NCBI GenBank assembly: GCA_937896835.1
Contig: CALBOJ010000105.1
Location: 1 to 62,866, forward strand
Direction: 5' to 3'
Origin: an uncultured Collinsella sp.
GTDB taxonomy: Bacteria > Actinomycetota > Coriobacteriia > Coriobacteriales > Coriobacteriaceae
Length of the DNA stretch: 62,866 nucleotides
The notes under the pieces are model-generated. The model had not been told where the DNA came from and did not search any database. It saw nothing but the letters and a program-made list of their open reading frames with translations. The number at the start of each line of letters is the position of its first letter. Positions within the stretch are counted from its first letter, which is position 1. This document shows, piece after piece, positions 33,815 to 41,471 of the stretch. The translations under genes and the position numbers were made by a program.

Positions 33815-34432
33815 TCATAGTTCCTTTGATTTCACGCACTCTGCGTAAGCCAACGGGAACGAGGCTTTCAGCACGGTGCTTTTCTGTACCGTCCAGCCGT
33901 TTTCCCGCAGAAATGCAAGATATTCTTCGTTCGTCCACTTGCTGTGCAGCGGAAAGCCCGCCAATTTCATGAAAAATGCTTTGACCTTTCCGAAGATGGC
34001 GTTATCCGCATGGGTGAAGGTCGGCGCAACCAGGACGCCGCCGTCCCTCAGCACGCGACGAATTTCAGAGAGAGCTTTCTTTGGCTCCGGCACGATGTGC
34101 AGGACATTGGCCACAATGATCACGTCAAAGCTACCATCCGCATAGGGGAGGTGAAACATATCCTGCACGGAGAAATGCAGCTTGGCGGATCGGTTGCACC
34201 GCCGCGCTTCCGCGATCATCTCCGGCGATGCGTCCGTAGCCTCGATATGATTGGCGCTGCTTACGATATTTTTAGCGATCGAGCCTGTGCCGGTGGCCAA
34301 CTCCAGCACCGATTTGTGCTGTTCCACAGGGCGCAGCAGCTCGTACAACCGTTCGTAAGCCGCTGCGTCCTTGCGCATGAAGCAGTCGTACCGCCCGGCG
34401 TTTTTATCCCAAAAATCTTGACTGTTCCTCAT
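33815..34432 (-). CDS. class I SAM-dependent methyltransferase, UbiE-like
   Basis: A 205-residue enzyme, first gene of the block. Motif I VLELATGTGSIAKNI (about 41-55), acidic ATDASPEMI, motif IV FDVIIVANVLHIVPEP, then VLRDGGVLVAPTFTHADNAI. The start has GTGAGGAT seven bases upstream. UbiE/Methyltransf_11-type enzymes methylate small molecules or lipids; the THADN motif near the end of the sheet is typical of a Firmicute subgroup. It overlaps nothing upstream, so the operon's promoter should lie at 34433-34500. Confidence 0.85.
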   Translation of the reverse strand: MRNSQDFWDKNAGRYDCFMRKDAAAYERLYELLRPVEQHKSVLELATGTGSIAKNIVSSANHIEATDASPEMIAEARRCNRSAKLHFSVQDMFHLPYADGSFDVIIVANVLHIVPEPKKALSEIRRVLRDGGVLVAPTFTHADNAIFGKVKAFFMKLAGFPLHSKWTNEEYLAFLRENGWTVQKSTVLKASFPLAYAECVKSKEL

Positions 34433-34498
34433 GATTTCATCCTCACAACGACATGTTAACTCTTTCTAACTCATCTGACTCGAGTTGTCTGTCAACAT

Positions 34499-34590
34499 TT
34501 GAAGATTGGAGGGTAACGGCCAGGGGTGACGGCCCAGCGAGTGTTATTTCGCGAGCTATGCGCATTGAAGGCGATCTTTCCTGGTATAAC
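34499..34590 (+). repeat. 100-bp repeat, copy 2 (pairs with 24479-24580)
   Basis: Same fragment as at 24479, encoding DWRVTARGDGPASVISRAMR in one frame. It lies exactly at the upstream edge of the methyltransferase block, which suggests the repeat marks a recombination joint. Confidence 0.65.
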
Positions 34591-34728
34591 ATGGTCATCG
34601 CCATCCGGTGCCTATCGACGTGGAGCTGTAACGCGCCCACTCATCGAGCCCAAGAGCACCACCGAATTACCCTTTTGCATTCCTAACCAAAGGACCCCGT
34701 GTCGAAGCCCCTTGAGCATAGGGCGGCA

Positions 34729-35169
34729 TTATCGAGCGTGAGCGTTTTCGTAGGCCTCTTTGATATCTTCCGGCAAGCCGTCGGGAATCAGCGCCTTCAG
34801 CTCAGTCTCGCTGTTGCCCTGATTCAGCTGCTCGTAGTACCAGCATTTGAACTTCAGCATGTCCAGTGCGCGGTTCATGTTCGCGATCTCCGATTCCATG
34901 TGGGCCTTCCGCTCCTCAAACATGGCCTTGCGTTTGGGGTATGTCGATGAGCCCTCCGCACACCATTCCATGAACTTCCGGATGTCCTTGATCTCCATCC
35001 CCGCAATCTTGAGGCATTCGATGACCCGAAGCGCCTCGAGTTCCGTATCGCCGAATCGGCGAATGCCGGACGTTCGCTCCAATCCCGGGAACAATCCCTG
35101 CTTGTCGTAATACCGCAGCGTTGAGGCGGGCAAACCGAACATCTCCGACACCTGTCCGATGGTGTACAT
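34729..35169 (-). CDS. MerR family regulator
   Basis: A 146-residue protein: N-terminal winged helix YTIGQVSEMFGLPASTLRYY followed by DKQGLFPGLERTSGIRRF and the long dimerisation helix with the MEWCAEGSSTYPKRKAMFEE segment. The conserved DKQGL(F/L) and RRFGDTELEAL match regulators that control oxidoreductase or CMD-type genes. It is divergent from the CMD-cupin gene, and the gap holds a 19-bp-spaced promoter of the MerR-controlled type. Confidence 0.88.
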   Translation of the reverse strand: MYTIGQVSEMFGLPASTLRYYDKQGLFPGLERTSGIRRFGDTELEALRVIECLKIAGMEIKDIRKFMEWCAEGSSTYPKRKAMFEERKAHMESEIANMNRALDMLKFKCWYYEQLNQGNSETELKALIPDGLPEDIKEAYENAHAR

Positions 35170-35199
35170 GGCTCCTCCGAAAAGTTTTCGAATTCATTC

Positions 35200-35231
35200 C
35201 TTGACCTAAAGTCAAGTTTAAGTATTACCTT
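35200..35231 (+). promoter_or_regulatory. MerR-type operator and promoter for the CMD-cupin gene
   Basis: TTGACC (35201-35206) and TACCTT (35226-35231) are spaced by 19 bases, the over-long spacing that MerR proteins correct by twisting DNA. The inverted repeat CTTGACCTAAAGTCAAG (35200-35216) lies at the -35 side. Confidence 0.65.
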
Positions 35232-35320
35232 CATTCTCGTCAATAAAACAGAGAGTGCGAGGGGTTCCGTAATGCGGAAACTGTTTTGCGCCTAAACCCA
35301 TCGACAGGAGGAAATCGATC

Positions 35321-36085
35321 ATGGCAATTAAACAGACAGCGGGCAGGGATGCCCTGGGGGAGTTCGCCCCCAAGTTCGCACAGCTCAATGACGATGTGCT
35401 GTTTGGCGAGGTGTGGAGCCATGAGGGCGAGATCTCCCTTCGAGACCGTAGCGTGGTGACGGTGGTGGCTCTAATGGCGCAGGGGCTGACGGGCTCTTCG
35501 TTCCAATACCATCTGATGTCCGCAAAGAGCAATGGTGTGACGAGGACGGAGATAGCGGAAATCCTTACGCATGCAGCGTTTTACGCAGGATGGCCCAAGG
35601 CGTGGGCGGCCTTTCGCATGGCGAAGGAGGTCTGGGCGGATGACGATGCCGCCGATGCAAAAGCCGAGCACCAAAACGAGATGGCCTTTCCCATCGGTGC
35701 CCCCAACGACGCATTCGCGAAGTGCTTTATCAGGCAAAGCTACCTCGCGCCTCTTTCAACCGAGCAGGTTGGCGTCTACAACGTGACGTTCGAGCCCGGC
35801 TGCCGCAACAACTGGCATATCCATCACGCCAAAAGCGGCGGCGGGCAGATTCTCATCTGTGTGGCTGGTCGAGGGTTTTACCAGGAATGGGGCAAATCGG
35901 CACAGGAGCTGCGTCCCGGCGACGTGGTCAACATCGCCCCGGGGGTGAAGCATTGGCACGGAGCCGCGCCCGAGAGCTGGTTCTCCCATCTTGCGCTGGA
36001 GGTTCCGGGTGAGGAGACCTCCAACGAGTGGTTGGAGCCCGTGGACGACGAACAATACCTTAAAGCGACTGACAAGGAGGCTTAA
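35321..36085 (+). CDS. carboxymuconolactone decarboxylase-like / cupin fusion protein
   Basis: A 254-residue protein. Residues 1-115 are a CMD domain (RDRSVVTVVALMAQGLTGSS, EIAEILTHAAFYAGWPKAWA) and 140-245 a cupin (FEPGCRNNWHIHHAKSGGGQ with metal His residues, then GDVVNIAPGVKHWHGAAPES). This fusion is common in bacteria and is usually annotated as an alkylhydroperoxidase-like or (R)-mandelonitrile-lyase-like enzyme; the reaction here is unknown. GGAGG precedes the ATG. The MerR regulator is divergent, and the gene converges on and overlaps the first sirtuin gene by 26 bases at the 3' ends. Confidence 0.88.
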   Translation: MAIKQTAGRDALGEFAPKFAQLNDDVLFGEVWSHEGEISLRDRSVVTVVALMAQGLTGSSFQYHLMSAKSNGVTRTEIAEILTHAAFYAGWPKAWAAFRMAKEVWADDDAADAKAEHQNEMAFPIGAPNDAFAKCFIRQSYLAPLSTEQVGVYNVTFEPGCRNNWHIHHAKSGGGQILICVAGRGFYQEWGKSAQELRPGDVVNIAPGVKHWHGAAPESWFSHLALEVPGEETSNEWLEPVDDEQYLKATDKEA

Positions 36086-36932
36086 ATACCTTCGTCGTCC
36101 GTGCCGCCGAGAGCAGGGTGCCCAAGTCGGCCTGAATCGCCTCTGCCTTGCTTCCAAGCTGCAGCGGAGCCGAGTCGCCCGAGATGTTTACGCTCAGCAG
36201 GTGCGCATCCGGCAGCTTCGCGGTCATGCTCCAGAACGGGAGCGTGATGATGCCGGGGGTCATCTCGCCTACGCCGAGCTCCAGCAACAGCACGCGGCGA
36301 TCGCTGCGCTCGCGCACGAAGCGCTCGTATCGTCCGAGGCTCTCGCGCCATACCGCACCCTGCAGAAACGTGTCGTCGCGCACCCACGGCACGAGCTGCC
36401 AGCCGCAATGCGGGCATCGGGGGACGTCCCCGCTGCGGACCTCGAACCCCGCCATGCCCGCGAGCATGCGCTCGACGTAGGGGCTCGCCTCGAAGAGCTC
36501 GTCGCAGCATGGCTGCTTGCATTGAAGGTGCGCGAAGCTTCCCTGATAGTTGCAGATCCTCTCGGTGGGAAACGTCTTCTCGACTTGGGTGTCCACATTG
36601 GTGCTCAGGATGAAGTAGTCCTTATGGCCGATGAGGGACCGTAGGTCGAGATAGGGCTGCGAGGCCAGCTCGCGCAGCATGAAGTCGATGTATCGCGCGT
36701 AGTAGGCCCATTGCTGCTCGAGGCTGGGGTAGAGGTGGTAGAAGCCGTCGAAAAGGCTCTTGAAGCCAAAGGCTTGCTGCCAGTCCGCCATTCCTGCGCG
36801 CGCCATGCCCGCGCGGTTGTAATGGTTGAACCCGGCGGCGCTCGACATGCCCGAGCCGATGCCGACGATGATGGCGTCGGCATCGTCGATAAGGCTTCGA
36901 AGCCTACGCGCTTCTCTTTCTAGGGGTGGCAT
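36060..36932 (-). CDS. SirTM-like sirtuin (third gene of the operon)
   Basis: A 290-residue Sir2-fold protein: NAD-binding IIVGIGSGMSSAAGF (21-35), catalytic-loop STNVDTQV (110-117; N112, D114), Gln at 130 where ordinary sirtuins have His, and zinc ligands C138, C142/C143, C173, C176 (QCKQPCC, CPHC). The N-x-D-x-Q plus Gln signature is that of class M sirtuins (SirTM), which ADP-ribosylate a lipoylated carrier protein in streptococci and staphylococci rather than deacetylating. GGAG precedes the ATG. Its start overlaps the middle gene by 13 bases. No macrodomain, carrier or lipoyl ligase is in the window, so its target is open. Confidence 0.8.
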   Translation of the reverse strand: MPPLEREARRLRSLIDDADAIIVGIGSGMSSAAGFNHYNRAGMARAGMADWQQAFGFKSLFDGFYHLYPSLEQQWAYYARYIDFMLRELASQPYLDLRSLIGHKDYFILSTNVDTQVEKTFPTERICNYQGSFAHLQCKQPCCDELFEASPYVERMLAGMAGFEVRSGDVPRCPHCGWQLVPWVRDDTFLQGAVWRESLGRYERFVRERSDRRVLLLELGVGEMTPGIITLPFWSMTAKLPDAHLLSVNISGDSAPLQLGSKAEAIQADLGTLLSAARTTKVFKPPCQSL

Positions 36933-37618
36933 CGGGCGATCTCCTCGAAAGCCGGGGCCATATCGCCGTCAACGAGAATCGTCTCGCACGAAGCGTCGGG
37001 CGCCATGGCCTGGCCGTAGTTGAACACGATGTAGGTGGCGTGCTCGCAGGCGTTCGCGATCTGGGCGAGCATGCGCTTTATGACGCCGTTGTGCAGTCCC
37101 ACGCCAAGTTCGAGGATGGCGACCCTGCCGTTGCGATGGGCTTGCACAAGACGCGCGAGCTCGTCGAGCTGGGTCATGGCGAGGGCGTCTGGATGGGCGA
37201 GGCGCCGCTCGTCAACCGACGTGCGCGTGCTCCCCTCAGTCTCGAGCACGCGCTCCTCGTCGAACCCGGCGCGCGCGAAGTGCCCGTCGATGTTGCATGT
37301 GACCACGAAGGTGTCGGCGTGCTCCGTAAGACGCCGCAGCCCGTTCATGAGCGAGCCGGGCTCATATTCGAGATACTCCTTTTGATGGAACCGCTCGGCC
37401 CATCGGCGTCGCACGCTGGCATCCGGGGAAGCGAGCCCCTGCAGTATGCAGCCGATGCCGTCTGCCTGGGCGAGGTCCCCGTACGCCTCTTGGAAATGAG
37501 CATCGGCGCAGAAAAGGTTGAGCCCCTCCGCCATGTCGAGTCCGTTGCTAGCGCCGATGATGACAAGATCCGCTTCGGCTAGCGCCCTGCCTATGCGAAC
37601 TGCTTTCGCCGTCTCCAT
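36920..37618 (-). CDS. degenerate sirtuin-like protein without zinc site (middle gene)
   Basis: A 232-residue Sir2-fold protein with an altered nucleotide-binding loop (IIGASNGLDMAEG) and catalytic loop (VTCNIDGHFARAGF), then ERVLETEGST where the catalytic residue and zinc cysteines would be. No CxxC pair remains. The C-terminal GVGLHNGVIKRML and IVFNYGQAMAP match the nucleotide-binding end of sirtuins. It may be a non-catalytic partner or have changed chemistry. GGGAGG lies six bases before the ATG; the gap to the upstream gene is three bases. Confidence 0.65.
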   Translation of the reverse strand: METAKAVRIGRALAEADLVIIGASNGLDMAEGLNLFCADAHFQEAYGDLAQADGIGCILQGLASPDASVRRRWAERFHQKEYLEYEPGSLMNGLRRLTEHADTFVVTCNIDGHFARAGFDEERVLETEGSTRTSVDERRLAHPDALAMTQLDELARLVQAHRNGRVAILELGVGLHNGVIKRMLAQIANACEHATYIVFNYGQAMAPDASCETILVDGDMAPAFEEIARCHP

Positions 37619-37621
37619 GCG

Positions 37622-38587
37622 CTACCTCCCCAGCGTCTTGCGCGCGTCGGCGAGCACGTCGGCGATGTCGGCGCGAACGGCGAGCCCCCGATCCTCGATC
37701 GCGCGGGGGAGAAACTGCGTCTTGTTGTTTACGGCGATGTAGCTGGCCTGCGGTAACTGCGCCGTGAGGACCCAGAACGGCTCCTGGATAAACGCGGGCG
37801 TCATGCGGCCCACACCCAGCTCGAGGAAGAGGATCCTCTGCCGTGCGTGCGCGTCGAGCCATTCGGACACCTTGCGGTACTGCTCCTCGTAGAGTTCGCC
37901 CTGCAGGAAGTTGCCGTAGCCGCGAACCCAGGGGAACGCCTCTGCCCCGCAGTGCGGGCAGCGCGGCACGAGCTCTGTCGGAACCTCAAGGCCGTCTCCC
38001 ATGGCCTCTACCATGTTGGAGACCGGCTCGACCGTATCCCACACCGCGTCGGTGCAACAGCGGGAGCACTGAAAGAAGCGGTGGTCGCCTTGGATCTCTG
38101 CCACTTTCTCCCAGGGATAGAGCTTCACAAACTGCGTGTCCTGGTTGGTGGTGAGCACGAAGAAATCCTTCTCGGCGAGAATGGCGTCGAGGTCCCTGTA
38201 GGGCTTGCGCAGCGGGGCGTTGAGCGTGGTGTCGAGGAAGGTGGCGAGGTATCCCCAGCGCGCCTCGGCGGTGGGCCAGCGGTAGAACGACCCCTCGAAA
38301 GCGCCCTTGAAACCGTAACGCTCGGCGAATTTGCCGAAATGCTTGCGATAGGTCGCGTTGTCCTCGTAGTAGAAGTCGCCGCCGCCCGCCGCGGAGAGCC
38401 CGGAGGCCCCGCCCGCCAGCACGCAATCGGCTTCCTCGATCATGCGGGCGAAGTCCTCGATTTGCTGGTCGTAGGGCTCGGGCTCGCGGTCACTCAGCTC
38501 ATAGGGCGTGCCGCCGCTGCGGTAGGCGGCCTGAAGGGAAAACGATCGGTTGGTGAGCTCGATAACGAGCTGCTCGTACAGGGTCAC
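37622..38587 (-). CDS. SirTM-like sirtuin (first gene of the operon)
   Basis: A 321-residue protein read from a GTG at 38587 (AAGAAGGT six bases upstream; the longer frame to 38770 covers the promoter). The sirtuin core begins near 55: VLAGGASGLSAAGGGDFYYE, LTTNQDTQF (146-154; N148, D150), EIQGDHRFF with Gln166 in place of the usual catalytic His, zinc site C174, C177/C178, C210, C213 and FLELGVGRMTPAFIQEPFW. The first 45 residues are a helical extension. It is followed closely by two more sirtuin-like genes. Mono-ADP-ribosyltransferase activity is likely by analogy with SirTM. Confidence 0.8.
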   Translation of the reverse strand: MTLYEQLVIELTNRSFSLQAAYRSGGTPYELSDREPEPYDQQIEDFARMIEEADCVLAGGASGLSAAGGGDFYYEDNATYRKHFGKFAERYGFKGAFEGSFYRWPTAEARWGYLATFLDTTLNAPLRKPYRDLDAILAEKDFFVLTTNQDTQFVKLYPWEKVAEIQGDHRFFQCSRCCTDAVWDTVEPVSNMVEAMGDGLEVPTELVPRCPHCGAEAFPWVRGYGNFLQGELYEEQYRKVSEWLDAHARQRILFLELGVGRMTPAFIQEPFWVLTAQLPQASYIAVNNKTQFLPRAIEDRGLAVRADIADVLADARKTLGR

Positions 38588-38606
38588 TGGATACCTTCTT
38601 TCAGCT

Positions 38607-38626
38607 ATTATAAACACGTGTCTATA
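38607..38626. promoter_or_regulatory. promoter and TetR-type operator of the sirtuin operon
   Basis: A perfect TATAAT box (minus strand, + positions 38607-38612) is overlapped by the near-perfect palindrome TATAAACACGTGTCTATA (38609-38626, one mismatched pair), 18-20 bases upstream of the first sirtuin start. The divergent TetR-family gene is the obvious candidate repressor. Confidence 0.7.
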
Positions 38627-38730
38627 AAAAGTATCCATGTCGATTTGCTTAAGAGCAATGAACAGCTTCGGCCTGCTGTCGATAAACGAGCGTTTGCCGG
38701 GTGTTGTCGAGCGTTGCAATTGGAGGGGTA

Positions 38731-39291
38731 ATGGAAGCGGGGAAGATCGATCGTCGCCGACGCTATACACTCTCGGTCATACGGGAGGCGTTCTTCGCGC
38801 TGCTGGCCGAGGTCGGCTTCGCGAAGATGACGGTAGCGGATATCTGCCGCCGCGCCGATATTAACCGTGGCACGTTCTATCTGCACTACGAGGACAAGTT
38901 CGCCCTGCTCGACGCGCTTATCGACGAGGCCTTGGCGGCGGTGCCGCCGCTCGAGGGAACGGAGGCGGGTGCCCTCTGCCAGCGTCCGCCGGCAAACGAT
39001 GACTATTATCTGCTCTACTCGGATGACGACGCGTACGCCCGGGTGGCACAGCGCGTCGTCGAGCGCGGCGCCGAGCAGATGGTTCCCTCGATCATGGAGG
39101 AGACTGGGCTTTCGCGCGAGGACGCCTATCTGCTCTTCGTCCACAACGTCCAGGGAAATCTCGCGGTCAACCGCCTGCTCGGTTGGAGGCGAGGGCCCGA
39201 GTTTTCCCACGCTCAGGAGCTGCTCAGCGCCTATTCCGAAGGGGGTATGCGAGCGGTATCGGCTCGTCACGATCCTCGTAGCTCGTCTTGA
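38731..39291 (+). CDS. TetR/AcrR family regulator, divergent from the sirtuin operon
   Basis: A 186-residue protein. Residues 12-60 are the TetR helix-turn-helix: TLSVIREAFFALLAEVGFAK, MTVADICRRADINRGTFYLH, YEDKFALLDALID. The C-terminal ligand domain is family-typical in size. The ATG at 38731 follows GGAGGGG; an ATG at 38701 lacks a site. It is divergent from three sirtuin-like genes with a palindrome over their promoter. Its ligand might report NAD or lipoate state, but this is speculation. Confidence 0.85.
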   Translation: MEAGKIDRRRRYTLSVIREAFFALLAEVGFAKMTVADICRRADINRGTFYLHYEDKFALLDALIDEALAAVPPLEGTEAGALCQRPPANDDYYLLYSDDDAYARVAQRVVERGAEQMVPSIMEETGLSREDAYLLFVHNVQGNLAVNRLLGWRRGPEFSHAQELLSAYSEGGMRAVSARHDPRSSS

Positions 39292-39489
39292 CCGCATGTC
39301 ATTTCAGGTAGGTGGCGTTGCTATGGGCCCTCTTTGATTTTCGACGTTGTATAAGGCAATCGCAATCGTCTTGAGCTTCTTTAGGGAACTTGAACAAGAG
39401 ATATGGCCTGCTGGCGATTGATTAACACCATTCGTTTTGGTTACAAGAAAACATGCTGCGCGCCTGCAGCATGAGGGAGAGGGAATCCT

Positions 39490-40020
39490 ATGAATATCGT
39501 TGTATTGAGCGGTAGCCCGCGTAAGGGCGCCAATACAGATACCATGGTCGAGGCGTTTGCCGAGACCGCGCGTGAGGGCGGCAATACGGTCGAGGTCGTC
39601 CGCGTTGCCAGCAAGAAGATCGCCGGCTGCTTGGGATGCCAGTACTGCTTCGCTCATGAGGGCGTCTGCGTGCAGAAGGATGACATGGTCAACGTGATCG
39701 AGTCGCTGAAAGACGCAGATATGGTCGTCTTTGCCTCGCCTATCTACTGGTTCGATATCACCGCGCAGGAGAAGGCTGTCATCGACCGCCTGTACGCCTT
39801 CGGTGCCACGGGTTTCCCGTTCACCAAGACGGCCCTTTTGCTCGATAGCCACAGCGAGGGCGTCTATGATGCGGCTATCGCTATGTACAAGTCGGCCTGC
39901 GCATACTGCAAGTGGGAGGACCAGGGCATTGTCACCATTAGCGGCATGACCGAGCGCGACAGCATGGTATCGTCGCCCAAGCTGGAAAAGGTGCGAGAGC
40001 TCGCTCGCAAGCTCGCCTAA
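39490..40020 (+). CDS. flavodoxin-fold NADPH-dependent FMN reductase
   Basis: A 176-residue iron-sulfur-flavoprotein-like reductase: VVLSGSPRKGANTDTMVEAF binds the FMN phosphate, GCLGCQYCFAHEGVCVQKDD is the conserved cysteine segment and VVFASPIYWFDITAQEKAVI the second FMN loop. It likely transfers electrons from NADPH to quinones or nitro compounds. GAGAGGGA lies upstream of the ATG, preceded by a small hairpin (CATGCTGC / GCAGCATG, 39450-39471). Convergent with the ATPase gene downstream. Confidence 0.88.
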   Translation: MNIVVLSGSPRKGANTDTMVEAFAETAREGGNTVEVVRVASKKIAGCLGCQYCFAHEGVCVQKDDMVNVIESLKDADMVVFASPIYWFDITAQEKAVIDRLYAFGATGFPFTKTALLLDSHSEGVYDAAIAMYKSACAYCKWEDQGIVTISGMTERDSMVSSPKLEKVRELARKLA

Positions 40021-40034
40021 GGGCAAGAAGAACG

Positions 40035-40097
40035 CATGGCAATCAGCGTTATTGGAAGTACTTGCCGTCCTTGCCGGGTGAATCGTTGATTGCCATG
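40035..40097. terminator. inverted repeat between convergent genes
   Basis: CATGGCAATCA (40035-40045) and TGATTGCCATG (40087-40097) are perfect 11-base arms with a 41-base centre, between the reductase and the ATPase. Confidence 0.45.
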
Positions 40098-40128
40098 CAC
40101 CGTTGCCCTTGTGGACAATCTCCGCGTG

Positions 40129-41223
40129 CTAGGAGACTTTCTCGCTCAGGAACTCCCTGAACGCGGGGATGTCAAAGCCAACGAGTCCACGTCCACGTTC
40201 CCCGATGACGCCGTCCTCGAGGAGACGGCGTTTATATTGGCTTGCATAGTTGCTGGCAACGCCCATGCGTTTGGCTATCTCCGAGACCCTGCTGGGGCCA
40301 GAATCGGGCAGCATCGCGAGCAAAAACTCAATGTCTTTATCGGAAAGCTCCCGATAGGTCGTTTCGAGAATTCGATCGCGCAGCTCCATACGGGCAAGCA
40401 GAGAACCCTGCTGGACATCAGGTGCGCTGATTTTGGGCGAGTTCTCCGAAACATCCCATGTGCGATATCCGACGAGCTGCATCATGTAGGGGAATCCGTC
40501 GACGGCCTTCACGGCATCCTCGAGCGCTTCTGGCGTGATTGAGCGGCCTCCGGCCTCAACGGTTTTGCGGAATGCGTTTGCAATTTCAACGTCAGTGATT
40601 CGTCCCAACTGATGATATTGGGAACGCCTGAGAAACGAGACGGAATCGTTACGCAGCAACGCCGATACTTTGTAGGGCAGTCCTGCCATGAGTAGGGCAA
40701 CTTTTTTACCTTCGCGTACAAAGTGCTGGTAAACAGAGGCAAATTGAAGCATTTCTTCGAGATCGACGGTGACTTCATCGATGGTGATGAGAAGTCCGAT
40801 GTCATGTTTTTCGAGTTGCTTAAAGATGCCATTCATGCGCGTGCGCCAGTTGCCCTGAGCCTCTTGAGCATATGTCCAATCGATGCCCACTGGACCAATT
40901 TGAACGCCGTTTATGCGCGCGTGAGGCTGTGAGAGGTAGCTATCTGCGGCTTCTTTGGTTCGCTCGATAATATCTTCGAGCATGCCTGGCATGGCGGAGA
41001 CATTTGCTGCGATCCAGTCGTGTTCAAGCGCCGTTTCTGAAAGGAGCGAGAGAAGCGCCGTCTTGCCCGTTCCCCTTGCGCCAGTAAAAATGGTCGACAG
41101 GTTGGGATCTCCCGGGCCGTTGATAAAGCCACGGTTGATGTCACGCAGGATATGCTCGCGACCCGCTAGAAAGGGAGGGACGCTTCCGAACGTCGGGGTA
41201 AAGGGGTTCTTGCTGTACTCCAT
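40129..41223 (-). CDS. AAA ATPase with C-terminal winged helix
   Basis: A 364-residue ATPase: Walker A GARGTGKTALL (about 48-58), Walker B GLLITIDEVTVD (about 142-153), sensor and arginine region QYHQLGRITDVEIANAFRKT, then a winged helix at the C-terminus (RVSEIAKRMGVASNYASQYK, RRLLEDGVIGERGRG). It belongs to the AAA_16/archaeal-type ATPases of unclear role, often single genes in gut actinobacteria. AGGAG precedes the ATG at 41223. Upstream lie 19-bp tandem repeats that may bind its own winged helix. Confidence 0.8.
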   Translation of the reverse strand: MEYSKNPFTPTFGSVPPFLAGREHILRDINRGFINGPGDPNLSTIFTGARGTGKTALLSLLSETALEHDWIAANVSAMPGMLEDIIERTKEAADSYLSQPHARINGVQIGPVGIDWTYAQEAQGNWRTRMNGIFKQLEKHDIGLLITIDEVTVDLEEMLQFASVYQHFVREGKKVALLMAGLPYKVSALLRNDSVSFLRRSQYHQLGRITDVEIANAFRKTVEAGGRSITPEALEDAVKAVDGFPYMMQLVGYRTWDVSENSPKISAPDVQQGSLLARMELRDRILETTYRELSDKDIEFLLAMLPDSGPSRVSEIAKRMGVASNYASQYKRRLLEDGVIGERGRGLVGFDIPAFREFLSEKVS

Positions 41224-41240
41224 GGTAGCTCCTTTGCATG

Positions 41241-41288
41241 TTTTGCTAATTTTTGCAAGTTTTGCTAACTTTTGCAAGTTTTGCTAAC
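41241..41288. repeat. 19-bp tandem repeats in the ATPase leader
   Basis: Two and a half copies of TTTTGCTAA(T/C)TTTTGCAAG lie directly upstream of the ribosome-binding site of the ATPase gene. The remaining AT-rich stretch 41289-41380 has no gene. Confidence 0.75.
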
Positions 41289-41385
41289 GACTGGCCAAAG
41301 GGCATCGTAGCAGTGACGCTGACATTTTTTTACGCAGAAAAATAAGCAGAAATCAATTTATCTGCGTTAAAAAATAGTTGAGAAG

Positions 41386-41434
41386 AAAAACGACGAGCCC
41401 CGGGCGCAATGCCGTTGCGTTCCGGGCCTCGTCG
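41386..41434 (-). terminator. terminator of the parE-parC operon
   Basis: On the minus strand a long stem (CGACGAGGCCCGG ... CCGGGGCTCGTCG) is followed by TTTTT. It begins 38 bases after the parC stop. Confidence 0.85.
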
Positions 41435-41471
41435 CTTTGCGAAGTATCTAACGATCTCGTTGCCGTGGTAC

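Noticed and set aside
41241..41288. Tandem repeats as a CRISPR array
   Set aside because: Units are 19 bp without spacers and number only two and a half; no cas genes are present.
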